From assembly GCF_000189635.1 (NCBI RefSeq), contig NW_002476412.1:62001-126000 (forward strand): a stretch of 64,000 nt of DNA, in the 5' to 3' direction. The stretch is from Tetrahymena thermophila SB210. Its lineage: Eukaryota; Ciliophora; Oligohymenophorea; Hymenostomatida; Tetrahymenidae. Position numbers and translations under genes: made by a program. The notes beneath the pieces are model-generated. The model did not search any database, was not told the DNA's origin, and saw only the letters and a program-made list of their open reading frames with translations. Positions 13,701-25,336 of this stretch are shown piece by piece. Position 1 is the stretch's first letter. Each line of letters opens with the position of its first letter.

Positions 13701-14455
13701 TTATCAAAAAATTTGAATTCAGAAATTTCATATTTTCTTATTAAATTAGTTTTTGACTCTTGCACTGAGAAGTTGTCTAAAGATTATAAAAAAAGCAAAA
13801 CTCTGTTATTTCTGTATTGGTCTATCAAAATCATGTTTCCCCAGATTTCATAGCATTCAACCCAGTCATTTAAGAAATCCTTTTCATCTTTTAATTATTA
13901 TTAATCCAATTTAATTCTTTCTAATTAAAACTTTTCGAAATTGTATTCACGTTCTTTAATTGTAAAAAGAGAGAAAGTAAAAGGCTGCGATTGATAACTT
14001 TCTTCATAATCTATTTAAATTTCTTCTTTAATTATTTTCTATATATCCTATACTTTTTTATTAATTAGACTATCTATTTCATCATTTGATAATGTTTCCG
14101 TGATATATTATATACAAAATTTTAACTTATCATCAGTTGGTCTGCAAGATTCATAATTTTTTTTGTAATTCTCTTTGTCTAGAAAATAAGTAGTGATAAA
14201 GTAATAGAAAGAAAATAAGTTCCATTCCTCTGTATTTTTCTAATCGCTGTGTTATTCTAATTATTACTATATGAATTCTGAACGTTCTTTGATATACTTA
14301 TACTCATTACTACTTTTGAAGCTTGAAATATCTATTTCCTGAGGTCTTTATCCTTATTTTTAACTTATTTCTGATAATGTAAGTAAAATAATTTTTTTTT
14401 TAATTTTTTTAAGATTGTCTTTAAATGTCGAATCAAAAAAAATGCTTATGTTCAT
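10760..14455 (-). CDS. Protein-kinase-like protein, copy 2
   Basis: Uninterrupted 1232-codon ORF in the ciliate code (1231 residues), ending at TGA 10760-10762. It is colinear with the kinase at 4019-7936. The catalytic loop HGDIKFTN lies at about residues 815-822, and DFS again replaces DFG. Over the MHEYN..LIRIFY stretch the two proteins differ at only two positions (Ile/Val, Lys/Asn). The Asn/Glu-rich tail is shorter than in copy 1. The DNA upstream of ATG 14455 still aligns with the first 26 codons of copy 1, but the position of that copy's ATG is TTG here. Either the start moved inward or the outer start in copy 1 is not used. Shared loss of the DFG glycine implies it predates the duplication. 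Confidence 0.85.
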
Positions 14456-16293
14456 TTTTGTGATGGATTCTTTTTGTCGTATTTATCTAGAAAAATTACT
14501 TAAGGTTTTGCCAAATATATTAACAATATTCCTAATACTCAATTTATATTTTTATTAATTTTATTTTTTAATTAATTATTATAATTTATTTTAGAAAACT
14601 TCTAAAAATTTGACACCCAAGTTTTAATTAAATTGTTTGAGCTAATAAGATTTAGAAAAAAAATATTCATAATTAATATAATAATTGCTTGAAATGCATG
14701 AACAGCTATATATATTATTTAATAATTTATTACTCAAATAAATTTTAAGCAGTATTGTATTTGTGGTTTGATTTGAACAGAAAAACAAGTCAAAGATTAT
14801 AATCAAATAAAAAATATATTTATTTCTTTTATAATCTTCTGTTGATAGATCAGGTAAGATAGCATTATTAAACAATAAAGTTCAATTATTTTATTATATT
14901 TGATCTTTATTTTTTGATTTATTAAATTACGCATATTTTTTTTGAAAGTAAGTAACCAAAAATATTTTATATTCAAACCTTTAAATATTTCACTTTTATT
15001 TAATTAATTATTAATTTAAGTTGTAGAAATATTTTAGCAAAGAGTTTTAATCTATGTTTTTTAGCACATTAATTACTCCAAACCTACTATTATTTATTAA
15101 TCTTTTTTTAAAAATTTTTAGTTTGTAAAAAAAGAATAGATTCATTGATATTAAAAATGCTATAAGACTAATGTTTTCTTAATAACTGATAAAGCAATTT
15201 AATCAATAAATAATTGTATGGTGAAAATTTAAAAATCTAAGTTGTTTATTTGATTTATTTCAAGCTAAATTCAAATTATAATCTGCTTGCTTTTGGTCCA
15301 TAAAAAATTAGATATTTAATTAAAAGAAAATATTAATTTTTTTAAACCCTCTTCGATTAGCTTTTAATATTAATTGTTTGTTTTTGTTTTTATTAATTAA
15401 AAATAATCAAAGATAATCAAAGCCATGCAATAGATTATAATAGTTGTATTAGTTTACCTCTTTCCTAAAATCAAAAGTATTCATAATTAAGGTCAAATAA
15501 ATTCAAAGATATTTATATTTTTATAAACATAATAGGATTATTTTGGATAAAAATATAATCGTCTTTATATGAAATTTTCATATAATTTTTATTTGATTTT
15601 TATCTCTATCTAAGTTCAATTTTTAAACTGATTGCTTTTTTCCAGAAAATAATTTAAATAAAGGAATATAGAATTTTATAAAACCCCACCAATTATACTT
15701 TTAATATTTGATTATTCGTTTCTGATTTTATCCAATTAATAGATTAGAATAGGTGCTATTTTTAAAAAAGTAATTTATTTTTCTATTATCTAAAATCAAA
15801 AGTCTTCTAAATTATCATTAAATTAATTCAACGATACCTATTTTATTTTAAAAATAATAGGATTACTTTGGATAAAGATTTAATCATCTTTAAATCTAAT
15901 TTTCATATAATTTATAAAAAATTCAATATTTTTATTCTTCTTTTTACGACTGATTATACATACTTTTAATAGAAATATTCATCAAAAAATATGGTTTTAT
16001 TATTTTTATTTTAATTCATCATGAGTTAAAAACTATGCTTACTTTTTATTACTTTACTAATCATACTAAAATTAAAAATTAGTAAATAAAATTATATTTT
16101 TAGTATAATTTAATTTTATTTAATTATTTTTATTAAAATGTTAAAAGAGAAAATAATAATTAATACTAATAATATAAAATTTTTAAAAATTTGTTATTTT
16201 AAATATGGCGCCTTTGCATTTTTGATCAATAAAAAATTTGTAATCATTTATTGAAAATGTTTTTAATTATAAGTGAATTTTTTGGCTCTCCTT
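14456..16293. other. Intergenic DNA duplicated from 8400-10480
   Basis: No gene seen. The segment 14757-14935 and the motifs at 15285-15410 and 15640-15800 resemble the region upstream of kinase copy 1, in the same order. This spacer holds only about two of the diverged direct repeats instead of three or four. The last hundred bases (from 16203) become less AT-rich (ggcgcc, ggctctcc). Confidence 0.55.
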
Positions 16294-16675
16294 ATGAACT
16301 TGTCGGTCGCAAACCTTATTGAGGATTAACGGTATAGTTAATTTAACAATTATTTATTTATAATATTTTAATATAATATGAATTATTTTTATAAAATTCA
16401 TCATATGAGTCTGAAGCTTAAGAAGAAAATTCGAACAATTCCAATAAAAATTCTTATTGGGAAAGGAGAATATCTTTAACAATCAATTTGAGTATCAGTC
16501 TGAGAATGTTGGCAATATCATGCTCTACTTTTAGAAGGAAGATTTCTACAGAGACGTTAGAAGTTGCTACATTACCTTCTTGTAAAATGATGACAAGAAG
16601 TTTGCTCACGCTTATATAATTTAATAAGATATAATAAGACACTAATATTATTAAAGCTTTGATTGTTTTTAGTGA
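16294..16675 (+). CDS. Possible small two-exon gene or gene fragment
   Basis: Exon 1 would be 16294-16331 and exon 2 16423-16675, with an intron from GTATAG to TTAAG. The phase-2 junction joins CG to A and gives 96 codons ending at TGA 16673. Exon 2 has clear protein character: 83 codons without TGA, balanced residues such as FQKEDFYRDVRSCYITFLQ, and less A/T in third positions than the surroundings. I do not recognise the family. A competing frame over exon 1 reads FFGSPYELVGRKPY and stops at TGA, so the 5' structure is uncertain. It could be the remnant of a larger gene. It lies between the kinase duplication and array 2. Confidence 0.4.
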
Positions 16676-17179
16676 AAAAAAATCTGATTTTAGAAGTTTT
16701 TATTTAATTTTTAAATTCTCTTTTATTTATAATAAACTATTTTTTAACTTTATATAATATTTTATTTATAAATATAAAAATAAAAATAAATCTATCAATT
16801 TTTTAGGTCAAATTCATATTACTTACAAAATATTATAAAATAAAACATATTATAATATTTTGTTCAAATATTTATTTTTCTATTTATTCATGTTTTTTCA
16901 CACTTTTTTATCATAATGAGAAATTTATTTTAAAGGTAACTAATCTTTTTGATTTAAGGCACTTACTTTCTACTTTCAACTGTTATGATTTATTGATTTA
17001 CTTTTAACTTTAATAAAAAATTAGTTTAAATTACAAAAAAAATTAAAAGAATAAAATTTTGAAATTAAAAATTATATTTTAAATTAAATTAATAAAAAAC
17101 AAAGCAGTAAAAAAGAAGAATAAAAATATCAAGTTTGTTTTAAATTTAATTAAATAAATAATTAAATAAAAAAGTTTTT
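16676..17179. other. AT-rich spacer
   Basis: I see no gene or structured element here; array 2 begins gradually near its right end. Confidence 0.5.
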
Positions 17180-20100
17180 TGTTTTAAATTCATTTTTATA
17201 TTAAAAAATATCACAATCCAAAACAAATAAACTGTTTTTACTAAAGAAAAAGTGTTAAATTTGAGAGATTAGTGCAATTTGCTAAAGCCGAACCTAAGCC
17301 TAATGCTCCTATCGCATCAATTTAATTCCAACTTTTTAAATATTGTTGAAAAAAAAAAAATTATTAGTTAGTTAGTTATAAAGAATAATCAAAAACTATA
17401 TGAAATAATAAGAGATTAATTAATTAATAATAATAAAAGTTTAAAATAAAAAAATTAGTTAAATTAACAAAGATAGAAAGAAAATAAAATTAAAATAAAA
17501 GAAAAAAAAATCTATCTCGTAAAATTGTGATAAATAAATTAAAAAAATTGTTTAGTTTTAAATTAACTTTAAAATTAAAAAATTCATAACTAAAAACAAA
17601 TAAACTGTTTTTACAGAAATTTAAGTGTCAAATTTGATAATTTAGTGCAATTTGATAAAAAAATACCTAGACCTAACACACCTTCATCACCAATTTAATT
17701 GCTACTTTTTAAATATTGAAGAAAAAATATAAAGTTAATTAACTAATAAATTAGTTTAAATGAAAAAATGAAAAAAAAAATTTAAATAGTAAGAAATAAA
17801 TTAGTTAATAATAAAATTAAAAGTTAAAAATAAAATAATGACTTAAATTAGCAAAAAAAAAAAACGCCAAAATAAAAATAAAAAATTTTATGTTTAAGAA
17901 AAATTATTTTTTTTTATTTATTGAGTATATTTTTTTAAAATCCTTTTTTTATTAAAAAATTTCACTATCTAAAACAAATATACTGTTTTTACTTAAGATT
18001 AAGATTCAAATTTGTGAGGTTAGTGCAATTTGCTAAATGAGAACCTAAGCTTAAAACACCTTTATCACCAATTTAATTTTCACTTTTTTTTTAAATATTG
18101 AAGATAAAATATCAAATTAATAAGTGAGTTAATTATTTAGTTAAAAGGAAAATATGAAGGGATAATCTGAAATAATAAGAGATAAATAAATTAATAGCAA
18201 AGGTAGAAGTAGAAAATACAAAAATTAGTTAAATGACAAAGATAGAAAAAAAGAATAAATATATTAAAAAGAAAAACAAATCAAATAAAAACTAATAATA
18301 AAAGGAAAAGAGCTGCATTTTTTAAAATCCATTTTTATATTAAAATTATAACAATCCAAAACAAATAAAATATTTGTTTTTACCGAAGATCAATTATCAA
18401 ATTTGAGAGATTAGTACAATTTGCTAAAGCATAACCTAATCCTGATGCACCATCATCACAAATTTAATTGAAACTTTTTAAATATTGAAGAAAGAATATT
18501 TAATTAGCAAGTTTATTTGAACAAAAAAATGAAGAAAAAGTATGAAATTAATTAATAAATAAGTAATAAAAGCAAAAGTTGAAAATAAAAAAAATGAGTT
18601 AAATTAACAAAAATAGAAAAAAAACTCTAATTTAATAAAATAAGAAAAATAAATAAATTAATAGTTTTAGTTTATTCAAAAATATAACAACCAAAAATAA
18701 ATAAACTTTTTTTACAATAGTTTAAGTGTCAAATTTGAGAGAATAGTGCAATTTGTTAAAGATGAACCTAAGCCTAATGCATCAATTGCACCAATTTAAT
18801 TATCACTTTTTAAAGAAAGATAAAATTAATTAGTCAGTTTGTAAAAAGTAAAACAAACAAAAAATAAGAAATAAATCAATCAATAGCAAAAGAAGTAGTT
18901 GAAAATAAATAAATTAGTTAAATAAAAAAAGATATAAACACAAACATGCATAATAAAAAAAGAAAATAATAAATAAATTAAAAGAGTTAGTTATATGCAT
19001 TAGATCCCCTTTTATATATAAAATATAACAATCCAAGACAAATAAACTATTTTTACTTAAGATTAAGTGTCAAATTTGAGAGATTAGTGCAATTTACTAA
19101 AGCAGAACCGAAACATGATGCACTAATTGTACTAATGTAATTGCGGCTATTTAAATATTGAAGAAAAATATATGATTAATAAGTTAATTAGATAGAAAAA
19201 ATTGGATAGATCTTGTAAAAAAGAAATAATTAATAATAAAATTTAAAAGAAAAAATGAGTTAAATTAACAAACAATGAAAAAAAACAAGCAAAATACAAA
19301 ATATAAAAATTAATCAAATAAAAATCTAAAATATGAATAAATTAAAAAATTATATTGTTATAAATTCATTTTTGTGTCGATAAATATTATAATTAATAAC
19401 AAATAAACTGTTTATACCTAAGATTAAGTGTCAAATTTGATAGATTAGTGCAATTTGCAAAAGCAGATACTAAATGTGATAAACCTTTATCACCAATTTA
19501 ATTGTAACTTTTTAAATATTGAAGAAAACATTTGTTAGTTGATTAGAATAAAAATGAAGAGTAAATATGAAATAATAAGAAATCATTTTATTTAATAATA
19601 AAAGCAAAAGTCAAAAATGATAAAATGAGTTAAATTAATAAAGAGAGAAAGAAAGAAAAACAAAAGCAAAATAAAAAAATAAATGATAAATAAATCAAAT
19701 TAGATCTAATAAATAAATTAAAAGAGAAAATTGTTTTAAATCCATTTTTATATTAAAAAATATCATAAAAAAATTGTTTTTACTCAAGATCAATTCTCAA
19801 TATTGAAAGATTGCAATTTGCTAAAGCTGCACCTAAGCTTTATGTACCGATCACACCAATTTTATTATAACTTTTTAAATATTGAAGAAAAAATATAAAA
19901 TTTATTAATAAGTTAATATAATTAAAGCTAGTTGGTATTAAGAAAAAATATAAAATAATAAGAAATGAATTAATTAACAAAAAAGCAAAAGCTAAAAATA
20001 AAAAAATAATCTACATTAACAAATATACAAAAAAACACAAGCATGATAAATAAATAAAATTCAAAAAAAAAATTAATCAAATAAAAAGCTAATAAATAAA

Positions 20101-21000
20101 TAAATTAAAGAGCTTTTTGTTTTAAATTCATTTTTGTATTAAAAAATATCATAATAAAAAACAAATAAACTTTTTTTACTTAAGAATAAGTTTCAAATTT
20201 GATAGATTAGTGCAATTTACTAAAGCAGAGCTTAAGCCTGATACGCCTTCATCCTCAATTTAATTTTTACTTTTTAATTATTGAAGAAAGAATATATAAT
20301 TAGTTAATTAATTAGAAGGAAAAAACGAAGGAAGTAATAAAAAATAAATAAATTAATCATAAATAATAGGAAAATTCAAAATAAAAAAGTGATTTAAATT
20401 AAAAATAGAAAGAAAAAAAACACAATTAAATTAAAAAAAAGCTAAGTAAAAAAATAAATAAAATAAATAGCTAATAAACAAATAGTAAGATTTATTCTGT
20501 ATTATATTAAAGAATATCACAACCTAAAACAAATAAACTCTTTTTACCTAAGATTAAGAGTTAAATTTTAGAGATTAGTGCAACTTGCTAAAGCAGATAC
20601 TAAGCCTGATACACCAACAGCACCAATTTAATTATCACTTTTTAATTATAGAAGAAAAAATAAGAAATAAATTAAATAATTAATAATAAAGGCAAAAATT
20701 GAAAATCAAAATGTGTTAAATGAACAAGCAGTGAAGAAGAAAAAACATAATTAAAATAAAATGCTAATAAATTAATTAAAAAAGTTATTGTGTTAAAAAT
20801 TCATTTTTATATTTAATAAATATCACAATCCAAAAAAAATAAACGGCTTTTACCTAAGATTAAATGTCAAGTTTGAGAGATTAATGCAATTTGCTAAAGC
20901 AGAACCTAATCCTAATGCACTTTCATCACCAATTTAATTGTTACTTTTTAAATATTTAAGAAAAAATATAAAATTAATTAGCAGGTTAGTTTGTAATGAA
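17180..21000 (+). repeat. Tandem array 2, diverged from array 1
   Basis: Eleven copies in the same orientation as array 1. The tttgctaaagc position falls near 17278, 17651, 18029, 18420, 18752, 19093, 19454, 19817, 20216, 20584 and 20890, a spacing of 306-399. The T-rich lead ending in AAG and the block KFERLVQFAKAEPKP are retained, but a one-base length difference after CTTTTT moves the stop. Most copies read ..LLLFKY then TGA. One copy (19805-19820) has lost exactly three bases (TTAGTGCAA to TTGCAA), keeping frame. One copy (18038) has an in-frame TGA. Synonymous differences are frequent. The array is followed at 21055-21230 by the same flank as array 1. Confidence 0.85.
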
Positions 21001-22073
21001 AAAATATTAAATAATAAGAAATGAATTTAATAAAGCAATAATAATAATAAATTAAATATACCTCAGAGAAATATCGAGAACTTAATGAAATTAAAGTGAA
21101 GAGTTTAAAAACTTTTTTTATTAATAAGAATAAATTTTAAGATTATTCATAAAAAATTAATAATTACTTCTTCTAGATTTTTGTAATATTATTTCTATTA
21201 TATCATTTTTTATTTTTCAAAAATATTGAACAATGATTTTTGGAAGTTTATTTAATTTTTATTTTTTATTTCAAATTAACATGAATAAAAAGAATAAATA
21301 AGTTATAATAAAATATCAATTTATAAATTTACTTTTAGGAAGAGATACCAAAAAAAGTAGGTATAACATACATTATTTAATCTTAATATTTCTATTTAAT
21401 ATATATAATTAAAAATATAGTATGAACTAACAGTGGTTAGTTACATGTTAAAAAAAATCCAGTAATTCTAATACTTAAGTAATAATAATATAATTTATAT
21501 TTATTTATTTAGTGGATTTTTCCATTTTAGTCCAGTGCAGAGGGAGGGGAATATTAAAAGATATAAAAATATATTTAATAAATATTTAAGATATTTCTTA
21601 GGGAAAATTTAGTAATTTTTAATCACTACAGAAATTAATTGCCCCAAAATCCTATATTTTTGCTAGCTACTCCTCTTCAGAAAATTTAGCTAAATTGAAA
21701 ATTTTTGATGTAAAAAAATTATTTATTTGAAAAATTATAATAAATTGGATCATAAATTAACAAAAATTCTATTATAAAATAAAAAATTAGATTTTTTAAT
21801 AAATAACTAAAATATCTATTTCAAAATTAGTGATATCCAAAAGATGGAATTTTTGAATGGCATCTTGCTATAATATATGAATTCTATATTTCAAAATTCA
21901 TTTTTATTTATTTATTTATTTATTTATTTGTTTTAAATAATAATTTATGGTTATTTATAAAAATAAATTTATTTTACATTTTAAAAAACATTAAACTAAG
22001 AATTGAATATATTTTGAATGGAAAGTAAGTAATACAACAAACACTGTGATAAACAAATATAAAATGAAACTAG
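21001..22073. other. Spacer with array 3' flank and a TTTA microsatellite
   Basis: Positions 21055-21230 are the conserved array end. A short island at about 21525-21550 (gtccagtgcagagggagggg) is G-rich. A run of about six ATTT units lies at 21904-21930. No gene is supported. Confidence 0.55.
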
Positions 22074-23312
22074 TCAAAAATATAAACTTGTAACGAATAG
22101 GGTTAAAGATACAACTGTGAATTTAAGGATATAGTTGTATACTTCGTTTTGAATGTCTTTGTATGTAATTGTCTTTTTATCGTTTTGGTATCTAGCCAAC
22201 ACTTTATTCATAATATTAAACCATGAAGGAGGATAAAAGCTTAGTAAAACGCATACGGTGTATCCATGGGGTAAAGTAGGACTTTCGTCATAACTGCAAA
22301 GAGTTTAATATTCTTTGTAACCATTTTCATGATGATCTGAGTGTCTTTGCAATTTAAAAAGCAAATAATTGGAGAATCTGTGGGGAGCATTCCATGAGTG
22401 GTGGATGTCTACTTTTTCAAAGATGCCTGGTTCTATTTCTTTTCTTTGAAGTCCATAGTGTTCAATATAATTTACTGTTTCAAGGTAGAAAACTGAATTA
22501 AAAACAGTAAATAAGAAGACATACATTCCATATGTTCCAAATATTTTTTGTACAATGAAAGGAATTAAAAACATGCTCAAGGTGTAGTAAATCATTTTAT
22601 TAAAAATGTTAATTGGAGAGCGATTTTTGAGACGTTGGTAGTTGTTTTCATAATGCCAAGCACTGAAATAGGAGCCAATAATTGTTTAAGGAATAAACTT
22701 GTAAAGAGTCTAATTTAAGCGAGATGTGGCAGGGTCTTTGTGAGTAGCGACATTGCGGTGATGACCATATATGTGCTCAATAGCGAAATGCATGTAAAGA
22801 TTTTTTGCAAGAGTAAAAGTTCCCATGAAAATGTCGAACCATCCATTTTTATGGAACAATTCGTGAGCGACATTAATGTTTGAAGCAGCAAGATTTCCAG
22901 CAACAAAAATAATACCAAACTAATTAAAAAGAGATATTTCGTCTTTGTTTGCAGCAATAAAGTAAACACACCAGAATGTGAAAAGCCAATCGAAGACAAC
23001 TGCCAAGTATAAAGGAATTTTGAAGTGAATCTTTCCGGTGAGTTGCTTAGCTTCTTCTTTAGTAGGATTACGAATATCGTAGCTACAAAATTCATCTAGT
23101 AGAGGTATGAAAGAGTAAAAGAGAAAGACGAATAAGTAGCCTGTTCTCAAGTAAAGTATACTGACAAAGGCCAAAATATACATTAAAGGTACAAAGTAGT
23201 ACTGTAAGGAGCTAAATAACAAAGCATTTTATCCTTCATATTTAGCTTTTAAATCTTTTTAGAAGTGGGAAACTTCAAGTTTAGGTTATGTGATATCCTC
23301 TGAATTAGTCAT
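22074..23312 (-). CDS. AlkB-type alkane/fatty-acid hydroxylase
   Basis: Intronless ORF of 412 codons in the ciliate code, ATG 23312 to TGA 22074-22076. All signatures of the integral-membrane non-haem di-iron alkane 1-monooxygenase family are present and in order. They are HELFHK (150-155), EHIYGHH (179-185), NYIEHYG (281-287) and LQRHSDHH (321-328). Hydrophobic segments at about 38-75, 98-120, 130-145 and 245-280 fit the membrane scaffold. Known family members hydroxylate the terminal carbon of medium-chain alkanes or related acyl chains, taking electrons from rubredoxin. No rubredoxin gene is visible nearby, and the rubredoxin fusion seen in some bacterial AlkB proteins is absent. Length matches the family (about 400). 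In-frame TAA/TAG glutamines show it is ciliate nuclear DNA rather than bacterial contamination. The substrate here is unknown. Confidence 0.92.
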
Positions 23313-25336
23313 ATTAAATGATTCTTTTTGTGATTGTTTTTTATTTATATTTTAATTTTTTATTATATATTCAAAATCTAATTAATTTTTGGCGAATATT
23401 TAAATGCGAGTAATAGTGAACAACTTGCATTTACCAATATTAAATTTTTGTTTAATGAATGAATGATATTCCTTTTAATTAAATGAAGGGTTTTGTTATT
23501 CAGAAGATTATCAAAAAATTAATGAATAAATAGAAAGGTATTATTAATTAAATGGGTATGGCATTAATCAGATGTTATTAATTAATATCTCAATCATTCT
23601 TATAAATTTTATTCAACAAAATTTACTTACATCAAATTAAAATTTGTTTCCTTATAATTAAAAAACTAATAAAAGCAATGATGCAATGGAAAGAAAGAAA
23701 TTAATAAAAATGACATATTAAATTAATTTAAATTAAAATTTACATGAATGTAAACAAAATTAATATAACAATATCATTTAAATACCTATTTTAAGTACTT
23801 GCATCATTTTAATTATAATTAATTAGGTGTAAGGAATTTATTTGATAAAAAACCTGTTTATTTGTTTAAAGTCTGAGCAATACAATTATACAAAAATTAC
23901 TCCATGCATGACGCATAGTTTAGCTGGATTTTATTTTATTTACTCACCACTTAAATTTAGTTGGCTTGTCCTTGAATTAGTTAGAATGAACTAAGCCATT
24001 TATTTTTTAAAAAAGTTAAAAATAAAGAGCGAACCTAATTAAATCCAATCCAAGCTAACTAATTCAAAGCAATTAAAATAATTTTTATTAATTTTCAAAA
24101 TATTTTTCATTTATTCTATTTTTAAAAATAATTAATTAAATTTATTATCGAAGTAAGTAAAATTTCTAATTATTTACAAATTATCATGATTAAAGAAATT
24201 AATTATTTTTTTATTTTATTCATTATTCTAAAGTTTTTTATTTCTTTGTAAAATAAACAAATTAACTTTTAAATTTATTTTATTTGAATGAACTTTTAAG
24301 TACTTTACCAAAAAAATCTAGTTGTTTATCCTTTTTGAAAATTACTTCTAAATATTATAATATGTTTATTTATTTTTAAATTACTAACAGTCTAAAAAAT
24401 AAGATGGAAAACATATTTACTGTAAAAAATTTATGATAAAAATAGGTTTTTAAAGAATTTGAAATACTATTCTTGCTTGAGTTTTAATTACACCATTTAA
24501 ATTTTTTGATAAAAATAAAAAGATAACTTAATAAAATCAGTTTTTGTTAAAAATAACTTTATTTGTCATGCTTCTTTGCAGGAATTTAAATCTTTCTAAA
24601 TTAGTAAATCTATTGCTTTAAAAAAGGAAAAAATATTGGCAAATTAACAAATGAGATTGATATGCTATTTGGTTAAATAAATTATTTACTGAATTCATTT
24701 TCTTTTTTGAAGTTACCTAAAAATTTATATTTATAATAATATAAATTTTATATTTGACAGTTAGCATATTTACTTCACCAACTCTGTTTTTTAGTATTTT
24801 TTAACTTATTTTGAGAAATATTTTAAAATTAAAATCTTATAAAATAAATTTAATAATTTTGATAATTAATTAAATAAATGAAATTGTAAATAAATATAAT
24901 AATGATTTTTATTAAAATACAATTATTTTATATTTACTGAGCTATTAATATAATACCTTATGCTTTGTATCATTAGTATCTAATATGAAATATTATAAAG
25001 ATGAATTAGCCTATATAAGAAATAAATTTCTTTTAGTAATAAATAAATCAAGCTAAAATATAATAAAGAAAATATAGATTTTAAATCATCAAAACGTTTT
25101 TATTTAGTCAATGGCTAAAAGTTCAAAATTTGCTTTAGCTTTATAAACTGTTAGTTAATCAATTATTTGTTGCTAAAGATTATATAATATCATTCATTTT
25201 AATTGAAGCTTAGTATTGGTATATTTTGCTTTAATCAGCTTCAAATTAAAATTAAAGAAGAGAAATAACATATAAAGTCTACTCTTTATACTCATTAGTT
25301 AATATTTCTATTCTCAATTTTAAGTTTTGAATTAAA
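23313..25336. other. Long AT-rich intergenic region
   Basis: No gene is supported. A perfect 13-base inverted repeat (TTGAATTAGTTAG at 23972-23984 and its complement at 24055-24067) encloses about 70 bases. The right end is the upstream region of the channel gene. A possible acceptor-like stretch near 24575 did not open a convincing exon. Confidence 0.5.

Noticed and set aside
22715..23095. 126-codon open frame inside the hydroxylase gene
   Set aside because: It is in a different frame from the four histidine-type motifs, which lie in one uninterrupted 412-codon frame.
22074..23312. Hydroxylase as bacterial contamination
   Set aside because: It contains several in-frame TAA and TAG codons at sensible positions and lies between ciliate genes.
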